This document shows positions 8,926 to 17,703 of a stretch of DNA of 34,887 nucleotides, piece by piece; the first letter of the stretch is position 1, and every line of letters begins with the position of its first letter. The translations under genes and the position numbers were made by a program. This DNA is from UBA1494_A sp963973975. GTDB lineage: Bacteria; Bacteroidota; Bacteroidia; Flavobacteriales_E; Vicingaceae. The notes below the pieces were generated by a model. That model was not told the DNA's origin. It saw only the letters and a list, made by a program, of their open reading frames with translations, and searched no databases. The stretch is from the NCBI GenBank assembly GCA_963973975.1, contig CAXBCF010000029.1, positions 1 to 34,887 on the forward strand. The letters are read 5' to 3'.

Positions 8926-9972
8926 TTGGATATCTTTTTAAAAATACTTTCGGGAATCATTCTGCTTTTTAGTCTTATTCCTTTAGTAAGGCATAACCAT
9001 TGGAGCTTTCGGATTTTTGAATTTCCAAGAATTCAAAAATGGACCATTAATCTAATCATAGCAATAGCATATATATTTTTTCTTGACATTTCATCCTCCT
9101 TAGATTGGTTGTTTATTTTTTTACTTACGGTCAATTTTATTTATCTGTCATTCCAAATTTTCCCTTATTTAGTAATAGCTCCCAAGCAAATCCAAACTGC
9201 AAAAAAGCAAGAAAAGGTGACTATTAACTTATTGATCGCAAATGTGTATCAAGACAATCAACAATTTGAAAAGCTAATTGACTTAGTAAAAGAAATAAAA
9301 GCAGATATAGTATTACTGGTGGAAACCAATCAAGTATGGAAAGAAAAATGTCTGCAAGGCTTTGGAGATAAGTATAATTATCAAATAATTGAAGAACGAG
9401 AAAATACCTATGGAATGATGATTTTTTCTAAGTTTAAACTAGAAAATAGTGAAGTACGGCATTTAATTAAAGCTGAAATTCCTTCTATAACTACAGATGT
9501 AATTCTATCAAACAATCGAAAAATAAAATTCTATGCACTTCACCCTGAACCACCTGTACCAAAAGAAAATCCTAACTCAACAGATAGAGATGCGGAGATT
9601 TTAATGATTGGCAAAGAAGCTGCTAAGGAAGAACTCCCAATAATTGTTGCGGGAGATTTGAACGATGTGGCATGGAGTTACACCTCAAACTTATTTCAAA
9701 AAATTAGTGGATTACTTGATCCTAGAAGAGGTCGTGGTTTGTTTAGCTCTTTTCATGCCAACTACCCTTTATTTCGTTGGCCGCTTGATCATATTTTTTG
9801 TTCCGGACACTTTCGAGTAAAGAAAATGAAGCGCTTAAAAAGCATTGGTTCAGACCACTTTCCAATTTTAATCTCTTTACATTTACATGCTATTGAAGAC
9901 GATAGCGAAGAATTTGAAGTCGATCACTCTGATAAAGTGAAAGCAGCTGAAAAAATTGAAGCTGCTAAATAA
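8926..9972 (+). CDS. Membrane-anchored endonuclease/exonuclease/phosphatase family protein
   Basis: The 348-residue product starts with three hydrophobic helices (about residues 2-20, 40-58 and 62-88), then an EEP catalytic domain facing outward. Catalytic signatures are present in order: LLIANVY (Asn), LLVETNQVW (Glu), ALHPEPP (His), VAGDLNDVAWS (Asp, Asn), WPLDHIFCSG (Asp-His) and GSDHFPI (Asp-His). The fold cleaves phosphodiester bonds in nucleic acids, sphingomyelin or phosphoinositides; the substrate here is unknown. The start is a TTG at 8926, since no ATG precedes the first helix in frame. The acidic tail (EDDSEEFEVDHSDK) follows the domain. The gene begins 60 bases after the barrel gene, possibly on the same transcript. 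Confidence 0.85.
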   Translation: MDIFLKILSGIILLFSLIPLVRHNHWSFRIFEFPRIQKWTINLIIAIAYIFFLDISSSLDWLFIFLLTVNFIYLSFQIFPYLVIAPKQIQTAKKQEKVTINLLIANVYQDNQQFEKLIDLVKEIKADIVLLVETNQVWKEKCLQGFGDKYNYQIIEERENTYGMMIFSKFKLENSEVRHLIKAEIPSITTDVILSNNRKIKFYALHPEPPVPKENPNSTDRDAEILMIGKEAAKEELPIIVAGDLNDVAWSYTSNLFQKISGLLDPRRGRGLFSSFHANYPLFRWPLDHIFCSGHFRVKKMKRLKSIGSDHFPILISLHLHAIEDDSEEFEVDHSDKVKAAEKIEAAK

Positions 9973-10016
9973 GTGTTTGACTTTTCAAAAAATAGAACTA
10001 TTTCATGTCAATTTAT

Positions 10017-10024
10017 TATTTTTG
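10017..10024 (+). promoter_or_regulatory. Putative -7 promoter element TATTTTTG before the yjdJ-like gene
   Basis: This is an exact TAnnTTTG match that touches ATG 10025 and ends 6 bases before ATG 10031. If active, ATG 10031 would be the usable start on a nearly leaderless mRNA. Confidence 0.4.
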
Positions 10025-10030
10025 ATGGCG

Positions 10031-10306
10031 ATGGTTGAATTCGAACTCAGAGAAAATAAAGGTAGATTTTTCATAAAAGAACATTCAGATGTCCTCGCTG
10101 AAATGACTTTTGTGTATGTAGGAAAAGAGCGGATCATAATCGACCATACAGAAGTTCTTCCAGGAAACAATGGTAAAGGGTATGGAAGAATGTTAGTCGC
10201 AAAAGCCGTGGATTATGCTCGAGAAAATAACATAAAAATACTCCCCCTTTGCCCTTTTGCAAAAAGCGTTTTTGACAAAACTCCTGAGTACAAAGCTGTA
10301 TTATAA
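10031..10306 (+). CDS. yjdJ: YjdJ-like small GNAT acetyltransferase
   Basis: The protein has 91 residues from ATG 10031 (93 from ATG 10025). It opens with VEFELRENKGRFFIKEHSDVLAEM and carries the acetyl-CoA loop GNNGKGYGRMLVAKAV (about 45-60). The ending PLCPFAKSVFDKTPEY is the hallmark of the tiny GCN5-related YjdJ/GNAT_2 family. It would acetylate an unknown target using acetyl-CoA in the cytoplasm. The neighbour 15 bases downstream encodes the YjdI-like 4Fe-4S protein, the same pairing as yjdI/yjdJ in enterobacteria. A longer open frame upstream overlaps the previous gene and is not needed. The promoter element at 10017-10024 favours the second ATG. Confidence 0.85.
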   Translation: MVEFELRENKGRFFIKEHSDVLAEMTFVYVGKERIIIDHTEVLPGNNGKGYGRMLVAKAVDYARENNIKILPLCPFAKSVFDKTPEYKAVL

Positions 10307-10321
10307 TTTAAATCAACCATT

Positions 10322-10549
10322 ATGAAAACACCTACCGATAGTAAAGAATACTGCAATGGTGAAATAACTGTTGTATGGCAAGCTTCAAAATGCATTCATG
10401 CAGGGCAATGTGTCAAGAATAGTCCTGAAGTTTTTCATCCAAAAGAAAAGCCATGGATTAAAATTGACAATTCTAGTTCCGAAAAAATTGTAGAAACGGT
10501 AAAAAAGTGTCCTTCAGGAGCTTTGACTTACTTCAGAAATCAGTCTTAG
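10322..10549 (+). CDS. yjdI: YjdI-like divergent 4Fe-4S mono-cluster protein
   Basis: The 75-residue product contains CIHAGQC (two Cys, about residues 24-30), FHPKEKPWI and the late CPSGAL motif. This matches the Fer4_19 'divergent 4Fe-4S mono-cluster' family. Only three Cys are visible, so the cluster may use another ligand or lack one position. It lies just behind the YjdJ-like gene and probably shares its transcript. The role of the pair is unknown; a redox-linked acetylation partner is an inference from linkage alone. The gene ends 17 bases from the convergent hydrolase gene. Confidence 0.88.
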   Translation: MKTPTDSKEYCNGEITVVWQASKCIHAGQCVKNSPEVFHPKEKPWIKIDNSSSEKIVETVKKCPSGALTYFRNQS

Positions 10550-10566
10550 TTTTCAAATATTAAAGT

Positions 10567-12096
10567 TCACTTCTTGATGAAATCTAACTTGTAAAAATGA
10601 AAATCAGGGTTGGGTAAGTCTACTTTCAAACCTATAACCTTTCCATCAGCATTTGTTGAGAAAGTTAAATAACCTTCAGGTAAAAATTTATCCTTGAATT
10701 TAATTTGATAGGTATTATAATGCCAATGCTTCATTGGAGAAGTAAAAATTTCTTTAGAAGGTAACATGGTAAAAATCAATTCCCCATTTTTTATTTCAAT
10801 TTGAGCATCTCCATAAACTTTATCGGTATAGCGCCCAATTAATTGATCTCGTTGAATGTTAGCCACAGCTTTTTTCTCTCTTTTAGCTAATCGCTCTTCT
10901 TGCTTTTTAAGCGTTCTACTTTCGTAATTATTAGAAAAGTTTAAATACAATTCTGCCCAATCTTCTCTTACAGGTTTTTCTTTGTACATATCTATTATTT
11001 GGTACATCAAAGCTGTGGGCAAACTGCTTTCTTGATTAGTAAGAATTACAGCACCAAGGTTGATTTCAGGGAAAAAGAAAATTTTTGAAATATAACCAGG
11101 TAAACCACCACCGTGGTGAGCGACTTTCGAACCATGATAGTTCATTACAAACCAACCCAATCCATAGCCTTTAAAATCAATTCCATTGCTTAGGTCAAAA
11201 TCTGAAGGTGGTATGGGTGTTTGTAAGTTAGTGATATTTCGAATTGTTATTGGATGAAGGATGGTATCACCTTCAAAAAAGCCATTGTTTAACCACATTT
11301 TCAACCAATTACTTAAATCAAGCACATTAGAAGTAATCGCAGCTGCACCACCTGAGTTGTGATATGACCTCAATTCATCTAAGTCTCCTTTAACATGAGG
11401 ATAAGCTATTAATTGCTCTTTAGGAATCTTATCGATTTCTGTAAAACTTGAATTCATTTCCAAAGGTTCAAAAATTCGGGCTTTAATAAAATTGTCCCAT
11501 GTCATTCCGCTAACTTTCTCAACAATTTCGCCTGCTATAATGAACATGATGTTTTGATAACCATAGTTTTCTCGAAAACCAAAACTCATTGGATATTTAG
11601 CAAAGCGGCGAACAATCTCCTTTCTGCTATAATTGGTACCATACCACAGTAAATCACCGTCAAAAGTATCATACCCACTTCTATGAGCTAATAAATCAGC
11701 TACTGTTATGTTATTGGTTACGTAAGAATCACTTAATTCAAATGCTTCAATGTATTTACTGACTTTATCATTCCAATTTAATTTTCCCTCATCAACTAAA
11801 ATACCTATTGCGGCAGCAGTAAAAGCTTTGCTCAAAGAGGCAATTCCAAAAACTGCATCAGTCTCTAAAGCGTTTTTTTCTTCTTTGTTTGCAAAACCAT
11901 AGGCTTTTTCAAAATCAACTTTTCCGTCTTTTACAATTGCAATGGACAAACCTGCAATGTCATAGTCTTTTACCTTTTGTTGAATATAAGTGTCAAGCTC
12001 ATTCTTGTCAACCTGAGCGAAAAGTTGTGAAAATGAAAATAAAAAAGTGATTGTAAGTGTGAACAACACTTTATTAGTGAATAGAGAACGATTCAT
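10567..12096 (-). CDS. Class C beta-lactamase-fold serine hydrolase with DUF3471 tail
   Basis: The 509-residue secreted protein has a signal peptide ending in LFAQ (about residue 28), then a beta-lactamase/esterase domain. The nucleophile motif is S87-L-S-K90 (GIASLSKAFT), the second motif Y180-Q-N182, and the third H328-G-G330 (AHHGGGLPGY) in place of KTG. The His-Gly form is usual for esterases and D-aminopeptidases of this fold rather than antibiotic-degrading enzymes. After about residue 415 a small beta domain (DQLIGRYTDKVYGDAQIEI) looks like DUF3471. The likely site is the periplasm or cell surface; the substrate is unknown. A near-match AAATTTCG element stands upstream on the minus strand. 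It is a single gene, 108 bases from the msrA stop. Confidence 0.85.
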   Translation of the reverse strand: MNRSLFTNKVLFTLTITFLFSFSQLFAQVDKNELDTYIQQKVKDYDIAGLSIAIVKDGKVDFEKAYGFANKEEKNALETDAVFGIASLSKAFTAAAIGILVDEGKLNWNDKVSKYIEAFELSDSYVTNNITVADLLAHRSGYDTFDGDLLWYGTNYSRKEIVRRFAKYPMSFGFRENYGYQNIMFIIAGEIVEKVSGMTWDNFIKARIFEPLEMNSSFTEIDKIPKEQLIAYPHVKGDLDELRSYHNSGGAAAITSNVLDLSNWLKMWLNNGFFEGDTILHPITIRNITNLQTPIPPSDFDLSNGIDFKGYGLGWFVMNYHGSKVAHHGGGLPGYISKIFFFPEINLGAVILTNQESSLPTALMYQIIDMYKEKPVREDWAELYLNFSNNYESRTLKKQEERLAKREKKAVANIQRDQLIGRYTDKVYGDAQIEIKNGELIFTMLPSKEIFTSPMKHWHYNTYQIKFKDKFLPEGYLTFSTNADGKVIGLKVDLPNPDFHFYKLDFIKK

Positions 12097-12204
12097 TTGT
12101 CAAGAGTTTGGTTAAGCTTCCAATTAGCGACGAAATTTTATCACTTATCGAATGGTTTTAACAAATAACCGAAATCTTTGGGAAATATCCTTAGCAAAGA
12201 ACGC

Positions 12205-12861
12205 TTATTTTAACACATCAGGCATTTTAGCCTTAAAGCGGTTTAATCTTGGAATGGATACATTTCGAACATAAGGATTATCAGGATTTCTGCGTTCGTA
12301 ATTTTGATGGTATTCTTCTGCTTCCCAAAATTTTTCAAATGCTGCAACTTCTGTGACAATGGGTTTAGTGTAGACTTTATCGTTTGTCAACTGTTTGATG
12401 ATTTTTTCAATTACTTGTTTTTCTTTATCGTTTTGATAAAATGCAATAGAGCGGTATTGTGTTCCACGATCAGGTCCTTGTTGATTGGGAGTAGTTGGAT
12501 CTTGAGAGGCAAAAAACACTTTAACTAAAGTTTCAAAGTCTACCACCAAAGGATCGTAATACACTTTCACAGCTTCTGCATGCGAGGTTTGTCCTCTACT
12601 CACTGCTTTATAAGTTGGATTTTTCTCTTTGCCACCCGAATAACCAGAAACTGCCTCTTTCACTCCTTTCACCGACTCAAAAACAGCCTCAACACACCAA
12701 AAACACCCACTTGCAAAATATGCTGTAGCATACTGATTTAATTCTTGGAATTCAGATGTTTTTGGTTCATTTTCAGATTCCTCTTTGTTGTTCTGTTCAT
12801 TACAAGCAAAAAGCGTTGTATGTAAAAAGAGAACTAATAGACTTGTTGTTAAATTTTTCAT
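12205..12861 (-). CDS. msrA: Peptide-methionine (S)-S-oxide reductase MsrA, lipoprotein form
   Basis: The first 20 residues form a lipoprotein signal ending in the lipobox LFAC (Cys20), so the enzyme is exported and lipid-anchored. The catalytic motif GCFWC is at 52-56 (nucleophile Cys53). It is followed by family runs AVSGYSGG, NPTYKAVSRGQTSHAEAVKV, FFASQDPTTPNQQGPDRGTQYRS and EEYHQNY. It reduces S-methionine sulfoxide in oxidised envelope proteins. No C-terminal recycling Cys is seen. It starts 2 bases after the stop of the MoxR-like ATPase gene, so all three genes 15438-12205 probably form one operon, linking repair of oxidised proteins with an ATPase/VWA pair. Confidence 0.93.
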   Translation of the reverse strand: MKNLTTSLLVLFLHTTLFACNEQNNKEESENEPKTSEFQELNQYATAYFASGCFWCVEAVFESVKGVKEAVSGYSGGKEKNPTYKAVSRGQTSHAEAVKVYYDPLVVDFETLVKVFFASQDPTTPNQQGPDRGTQYRSIAFYQNDKEKQVIEKIIKQLTNDKVYTKPIVTEVAAFEKFWEAEEYHQNYERRNPDNPYVRNVSIPRLNRFKAKMPDVLK

Positions 12862-12863
12862 AA

Positions 12864-14345
12864 TTAATCGTTTTCTTGTTCAGCACTGAAAATTGAGGAG
12901 AATAAATCACCAAACTCAAAACTGCGCTCGAGTTGGTTTTTACTCAAATAGGAATACTCTGCTAAAGCATGTAATAAGTATTCCATCATTAAAAGTTTGG
13001 AATTTTCTGGTAACTGAGGAAATTTAGTTTGAATCAAGTTTTGCAAGCCTTCCACTTTTGACAAAGCTTTAGAATATGCTTTCTCTCCAAGTTCATTTAA
13101 AAGATCTAAGCGATTGTTGTTAAACCAATTAATTATTGACAAATAAGCTTCTGTTTGCTTGTTTTGCTTTATCTTTAAATCTTTCAATTCAGGAAAAAAC
13201 TGCAAGGCTTGGCTTCTTATAGCTGAGCGAATAAGTGCATAACTTACATTGCTCGCTCCCTCTTGCTCTCCCTCGTAGACCATTTCAATTTTACCAATTA
13301 TCGCAGGTATTACATTCATAAGATCACTGATGCGAATCGTTGTTGATTTTTCACCATTGAGCAACATCCTTCTTTCAGCAGCACTGTGAAGCACTTCATA
13401 AGCAGAAATAGACAAACGTGCTGAAACTCCTGACTTTTCATCAACAAACTCACTTGTTCTAGCTTCAAATGAAATTTGCTCCAATAAATCCTTAATAACT
13501 TCAGGAACTTGAATGGTCTCTTTTTGATTCGCTAATAATTTAGCTTCCTTCCCTGTTATTTCTTTAGCTAACTGAATGGTTTTGGGATAATGAGTCATTA
13601 TTTGACTTTGAATTCGATCTTTCAAAGGAGTGATAATTGCTCCTCGATTGGTATAATCTTCAGGATTAGCAGTAAACACAAATTGAATGTCTAGCGGAAA
13701 ACGCAGACGAAACCCTCGAATTTGTATATCTCCCTCTTGCAAAATATTGAAAAGAGCAACCTGAATTCGAGCTTGTAAATCCGGTAATTCATTGATAACA
13801 AAAATGCTTCGATTGGCTCTGGGAATTAATCCAAAATGAATGACTCGTTCATCTGAATAATCCAATTTTAGGTTAGCAGCACGAATTGGATCAACATCTC
13901 CAATTAAATCGGCTATGGAAACATCAGGCGTAGCTAATTTCTCAACATAACGCTCAGATCGAGGTAACCACTCAATTGGCAAATCATCGCCCATTTTCTC
14001 TTTTAAATCTCTTGCGTATTTTGATACAGGACTAAAAGGGTCATCATTAACTTCAGAACCTGCAACAATTGGGATATATGCATCGAGTAAATCAACCATT
14101 TTACGAGCAATTCTCGTTTTTGCCTGTCCTCTCAAGCCCAATAAATTAATGCTGTGACGCGCTAAAATTGCTCGCTCTAGATTGGGAATTACGGTATCTT
14201 CATAACCGTAAATTCCTTCAAATACAGTTTGTTTCTTACTCAGTCGCTCAATTAAATTTTTGCGCAACTCATCTTTAATCGAGACAGATTGATACTTTGC
14301 ATTTTTAAGTGCTCCAAGGGTTTTTAACTCTAATAATTTCTCCAC
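12864..14345 (-). CDS. MoxR/Mg-chelatase-like AAA+ ATPase
   Basis: The 493-residue protein carries a MoxR-type Walker A loop, GLRGQAKTRIA (near residues 70-80). The Walker B region is FVINELPDLQARIQVAL, and sensor 1 is FVFTANPEDYTNRG followed by LKDRIQSQI. The C-terminal third is helical. MoxR-type ATPases pair with VWA proteins to remodel or insert cofactors into partner complexes. Here the VWA gene sits directly upstream, as expected for such a pair. The start is a GTG one base after the VWA stop codon; the overlapping ATG at 14347 is in another frame and soon meets a stop. This tight junction suggests translational coupling. The specific client is unknown. Confidence 0.85.
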   Translation of the reverse strand: MEKLLELKTLGALKNAKYQSVSIKDELRKNLIERLSKKQTVFEGIYGYEDTVIPNLERAILARHSINLLGLRGQAKTRIARKMVDLLDAYIPIVAGSEVNDDPFSPVSKYARDLKEKMGDDLPIEWLPRSERYVEKLATPDVSIADLIGDVDPIRAANLKLDYSDERVIHFGLIPRANRSIFVINELPDLQARIQVALFNILQEGDIQIRGFRLRFPLDIQFVFTANPEDYTNRGAIITPLKDRIQSQIMTHYPKTIQLAKEITGKEAKLLANQKETIQVPEVIKDLLEQISFEARTSEFVDEKSGVSARLSISAYEVLHSAAERRMLLNGEKSTTIRISDLMNVIPAIIGKIEMVYEGEQEGASNVSYALIRSAIRSQALQFFPELKDLKIKQNKQTEAYLSIINWFNNNRLDLLNELGEKAYSKALSKVEGLQNLIQTKFPQLPENSKLLMMEYLLHALAEYSYLSKNQLERSFEFGDLFSSIFSAEQEND

Positions 14346-14346
14346 A

Positions 14347-15438
14347 TTAAAATCTTTTTCGTTTGTTTTTTTCGTAATCAGTAAATATAAATTCTCCTAA
14401 TCCTTTCAAATCAGAATAAAAAGCTTTTCCTTGATTTGCTTCAGTAAACTCCTCAACAAACTTTTGTAAATAAGGATCTTGAGCAATCATAAAAGTGGTG
14501 ATAGGAATGTTTAGCTTTCTACATTGAATGGCCAAATTGATGGTTCTATTCAAAATTTTTGGATCTTGTCCCCAGCTGTTTTGATAGTAATTCCCATTTT
14601 CGATGATACAGGTTGGTTTTCCATCGGTAATCATAAAAATTTGTCGATTAGCATTTCGTCTTCTTCTCAATAAATCCATTGCCAATTCTAAACCTGCAAC
14701 AGTATTGGTATGATAAGGTCCGACAGACAAATAAGGTAAATCTTTAATTTTTACTTCCCATGCATCATTTCCAAATACTACTATGTCTAAAGTATCTTTT
14801 GGATATTTTTGAGTGATTAGTTCAGCCAAAGCCATCGCTACTTTTTTTGCAGGAGTAATTCTGTCCTCACCATATAAAATCATGGAATGGGAAATATCAA
14901 TCATTAAAACCGTCGACATTTGAGATGCATGAAGGGTTTCAAAAACCTCTAAATCGTTCTCAGTCATTTGAAAAGTGGCTAGTCCGTGATTGATTTGCGC
15001 ATTTTTAAAAGAGTCTGTAAAGGCAATTTGATCAATGGAATCACCAAATTGATATGCCCGTTTTGCAGCTGTTGATTCATCTCCTTTTCCTGAAAATTTG
15101 GATTGGTGGTTCCCGCGATTTCCTCGTTTTAACTTTCCAAATATTTGCTCCAAGGCTTTCTTGCGAATCAATTGTTCTGATTTCTCGCTAAGCTTTGGAT
15201 CATTGTTTCCATCTCTTTTTATAAACTTTTTCTCTTCTAGTTCTCTTCGAAAATCTTCAAGCGTGTATTCCGGTGTTGTTAAGTTGTATTCATCGTCTAA
15301 CTCCTTCAACCAACTAAAACTTTCTTCATAATCTCCAGAAGTGTGCGTCATTAATTCCAAGAATAATTTCAAAAGCCTTTCAAATGGCGTTTGATTATCT
15401 TGCTCTTCTTTAAAGTCTTGGAACCTAAATCCAATCAT
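14347..15438 (-). CDS. VWA-domain protein, partner of the AAA+ ATPase
   Basis: The 363-residue cytoplasmic protein has a charged N-terminal region (1-155) and then a von Willebrand A domain. The metal-ion site motif D-I-S-H-S appears in VLMIDISHSMILYG. Later parts are DTLDIVVFGNDAW and FMITDGKPTCIIE, and the protein ends in a basic tail KNKRKRF. The intact DxSxS implies Mg2+-dependent binding of a partner. It is the first gene of an operon with the MoxR-like ATPase (1-base gap) and msrA. The arrangement recalls RavA-ViaA or ChlI-ChlD type pairs, but sequence names neither. An exact promoter element is present 37 bases upstream of the start. Confidence 0.85.
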   Translation of the reverse strand: MIGFRFQDFKEEQDNQTPFERLLKLFLELMTHTSGDYEESFSWLKELDDEYNLTTPEYTLEDFRRELEEKKFIKRDGNNDPKLSEKSEQLIRKKALEQIFGKLKRGNRGNHQSKFSGKGDESTAAKRAYQFGDSIDQIAFTDSFKNAQINHGLATFQMTENDLEVFETLHASQMSTVLMIDISHSMILYGEDRITPAKKVAMALAELITQKYPKDTLDIVVFGNDAWEVKIKDLPYLSVGPYHTNTVAGLELAMDLLRRRRNANRQIFMITDGKPTCIIENGNYYQNSWGQDPKILNRTINLAIQCRKLNIPITTFMIAQDPYLQKFVEEFTEANQGKAFYSDLKGLGEFIFTDYEKNKRKRF

Positions 15439-15475
15439 TTAGTTTGGTTGTTTAATTTGCTGAGTAAAATCGATT

Positions 15476-15483
15476 CAAAAGTA
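15476..15483 (-). promoter_or_regulatory. Putative -7 element TACTTTTG of the VWA-ATPase-msrA operon
   Basis: On the minus strand this reads TACTTTTG, an exact TAnnTTTG match, 37 bases upstream of the VWA start. The same octamer precedes the gene starting at 23725. A TTTG lies about 24 bases further upstream, slightly long for a -33 box. Confidence 0.5.
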
Positions 15484-15602
15484 TTGATGAATACCTTTAA
15501 TATAAACCAAAATATAGAAACAAAGTTTTAGAAGATATAGTATAAATACCTGCTTAAATAAAAGATTATTATTGGTTAAATTTCACTTTTGTTCCATTGC
15601 TG

Positions 15603-17690
15603 ATGATTTTAAAAAAATTAAAGATATTTTTTCTGCTTACTGCATTGCTTACTGGTTCTCAAATTCAAGCAATTGAAGCTGTAAAAATTAGCAATCAAGC
15701 AACTGTTTTTCATTTAGCCAAAAATTCCAAATTCATTGAAGACTCTGAACATCAATTAACATTAGAAAGCTTTTTAGAACTCGAAGACAGTGCATTTCAA
15801 AAGCCCAAATCAGACGTTCCCTATTTAGATTTTACAAGTTCTAGTTATTGGATGAAACTGAGCGTAGAGAATGATGGCAATACTTCAAAATTTTACTACA
15901 TAGAAGCTGCTAGACCACTAACAAACTTGATTAAGCTGTATCTGCTAGATGAAAATAATGAACTAATTAAAGTTTGGGAAACAGGTGATGATCTGCCTTT
16001 TTTGGAAAGACCTTACCCCTATCGAAAATTTGTATTTCCTATAAATTTTCCTGCAAATAGTACTCGAAAATTGGTTTTGCAGACAAAAAGTGATGGAGAA
16101 ATTTTAAAACTTCCCATGAAGTTCTATACAATTAATGGATTCACTGAATTTGTAGCCAAAGAGAACTTTTTTACTGGACTCTATTATGGTTTTCTCAGTT
16201 TGGTATTTATCCTTTTTTCCTTTTTTGGCTTTGCGCTCAGGCAAAGGCTCTACAGTATTTTCGTATTGTACGTTTTCTTTTTTGGCTTATTCCAATTTGC
16301 CTTGGATGGATTTGCCTATCAATATTTTTGGCCAAATAATCCTTGGATGGGCAACCATGCCATTTTAATTTTTGCAGGCACCTCAATTTTAGCACTTCTA
16401 ATTTATGCTGATGTCATCTTAGAATTCTATAAAATAAAAGGCTTATATTATCAACTCTATAAAGTTTTTTATACCATTGCAGGCATTGGATTGATTGGTA
16501 GTTTCACAGGAGGTCAAGTATATGCCATCACTTTCCCACTTTTAAACGGACTTTCACTTTTCATGGCTTTTTACTTTTTTATAGGGATTTACTTAAAATT
16601 TAAAACCGATAAAAAACCTGGATTTGCCCTAACAGCAGCATTTATATTTTTATGGTTAGGAGCACTCACTTTTGTAGCTTCTAATATCAACTTAATCAGC
16701 AATGAATTTTTGGCCAACAATGCATTAAAAATTGGATCAGCTATTGAGATTACTTTCCTATCATTAGCTATGGCGGGTAGGTATAGAGAAAATCAGAAAG
16801 AGAAAATTTCAGCTCAAGAAATTGCTTATGCAAGGCTTGAAGAAGTGAATGCTCTCAAAATCAAACAAACTGAAGAGTTGGAATCTCAAGTTAAAGAGCG
16901 AACCAAGGAAATAAGTGATAAAAACCTTATTCTCAGCCAACAAAACAAAGAGATTATCAATAGCATCAATTATGCAAAACGCTTGCAAAATGCCATCTTA
17001 CCTTCGAAAGTACTTTTTGAAAACTGTTTTAAAGAATATGGACTACTTTACCTGCCAAAAGACATAGTCTCCGGTGATTTTTATTGGCTAGAAAAGACGA
17101 AAACACATGTTTTCTTTGCAGTAGCCGATTGTACAGGCCATGGAGTTCCTGGAGCATTGGTGAGTGTAGTTGGATACAATGCATTAAATCGCTGTATCAA
17201 TGAACTAAAGCTAACAAATCCAGCTGAAATCTTAGATCAGATGACCATTTTTGTAGAGGAAACTTTTTCAAAAAATCAAAATACTGTGAGCGATGGAATG
17301 GACATGAGCATTTGTTCTTGGGATTACAAAGACAAAGTTGAGTTTTCGGGTGCTTTTAACCCAATTTATCTTATTCGAAATGAAGAGCTTATTGAAATAA
17401 AAGGAAACAAGCAACCCATAGGAAAATTTATTAAAAGAGAGCCATTTACAAAACATGAAATCAATTTAATTAAAGGCGATTCATTGTATTTATTTTCTGA
17501 CGGTTATCCTGATCAGTTTGGCGGTGAACGCGGTAAAAAACTAAAGTATTCGGAATTTAAAAATTACTTGCTAGAATTTAATAAGCAGCCTGCCAATACC
17601 ATGGAAACTTTTCTCAAGAAACGATTCGATGAATGGAAAAATGTAGAAGAACAAATTGATGATGTTTGCATCATGAATATTCGTTTTTAA
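15603..17690 (+). CDS. 7TMR-DISM sensor with SpoIIE-type PP2C phosphatase output
   Basis: This is a 695-residue membrane receptor. A signal peptide (about 1-24) is followed by a periplasmic 7TMR-DISMED2 domain (about 35-175, with YLDFTSSSYWMKLSVEN). Seven hydrophobic helices (about 185-395) and a coiled coil (about 400-455) come next. The SpoIIE phosphatase domain spans about 465-695. Metal-binding motifs are complete: DIVSGDFYW, ADCTGHGVPGAL, SDGMDMSIC, FSGAFNP, LFSDGYPDQFGG and QIDDVCIM. Such proteins dephosphorylate anti-sigma antagonists or similar partners in response to an external ligand. No anti-sigma factor or antagonist gene is adjacent. ATG 15603 is preferred over TTG 15597. A weak promoter match, CACTTTTG, lies 11 bases before it. 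Confidence 0.9.
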   Translation: MILKKLKIFFLLTALLTGSQIQAIEAVKISNQATVFHLAKNSKFIEDSEHQLTLESFLELEDSAFQKPKSDVPYLDFTSSSYWMKLSVENDGNTSKFYYIEAARPLTNLIKLYLLDENNELIKVWETGDDLPFLERPYPYRKFVFPINFPANSTRKLVLQTKSDGEILKLPMKFYTINGFTEFVAKENFFTGLYYGFLSLVFILFSFFGFALRQRLYSIFVLYVFFFGLFQFALDGFAYQYFWPNNPWMGNHAILIFAGTSILALLIYADVILEFYKIKGLYYQLYKVFYTIAGIGLIGSFTGGQVYAITFPLLNGLSLFMAFYFFIGIYLKFKTDKKPGFALTAAFIFLWLGALTFVASNINLISNEFLANNALKIGSAIEITFLSLAMAGRYRENQKEKISAQEIAYARLEEVNALKIKQTEELESQVKERTKEISDKNLILSQQNKEIINSINYAKRLQNAILPSKVLFENCFKEYGLLYLPKDIVSGDFYWLEKTKTHVFFAVADCTGHGVPGALVSVVGYNALNRCINELKLTNPAEILDQMTIFVEETFSKNQNTVSDGMDMSICSWDYKDKVEFSGAFNPIYLIRNEELIEIKGNKQPIGKFIKREPFTKHEINLIKGDSLYLFSDGYPDQFGGERGKKLKYSEFKNYLLEFNKQPANTMETFLKKRFDEWKNVEEQIDDVCIMNIRF

Positions 17691-17703
17691 TCTTTTATAA
17701 AAA

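Noticed and set aside
10567..12096. Antibiotic beta-lactamase
   Set aside because: The third catalytic motif is His-Gly-Gly instead of Lys-Thr-Gly and a DUF3471 tail is present, which fits esterase or peptidase relatives rather than resistance enzymes.
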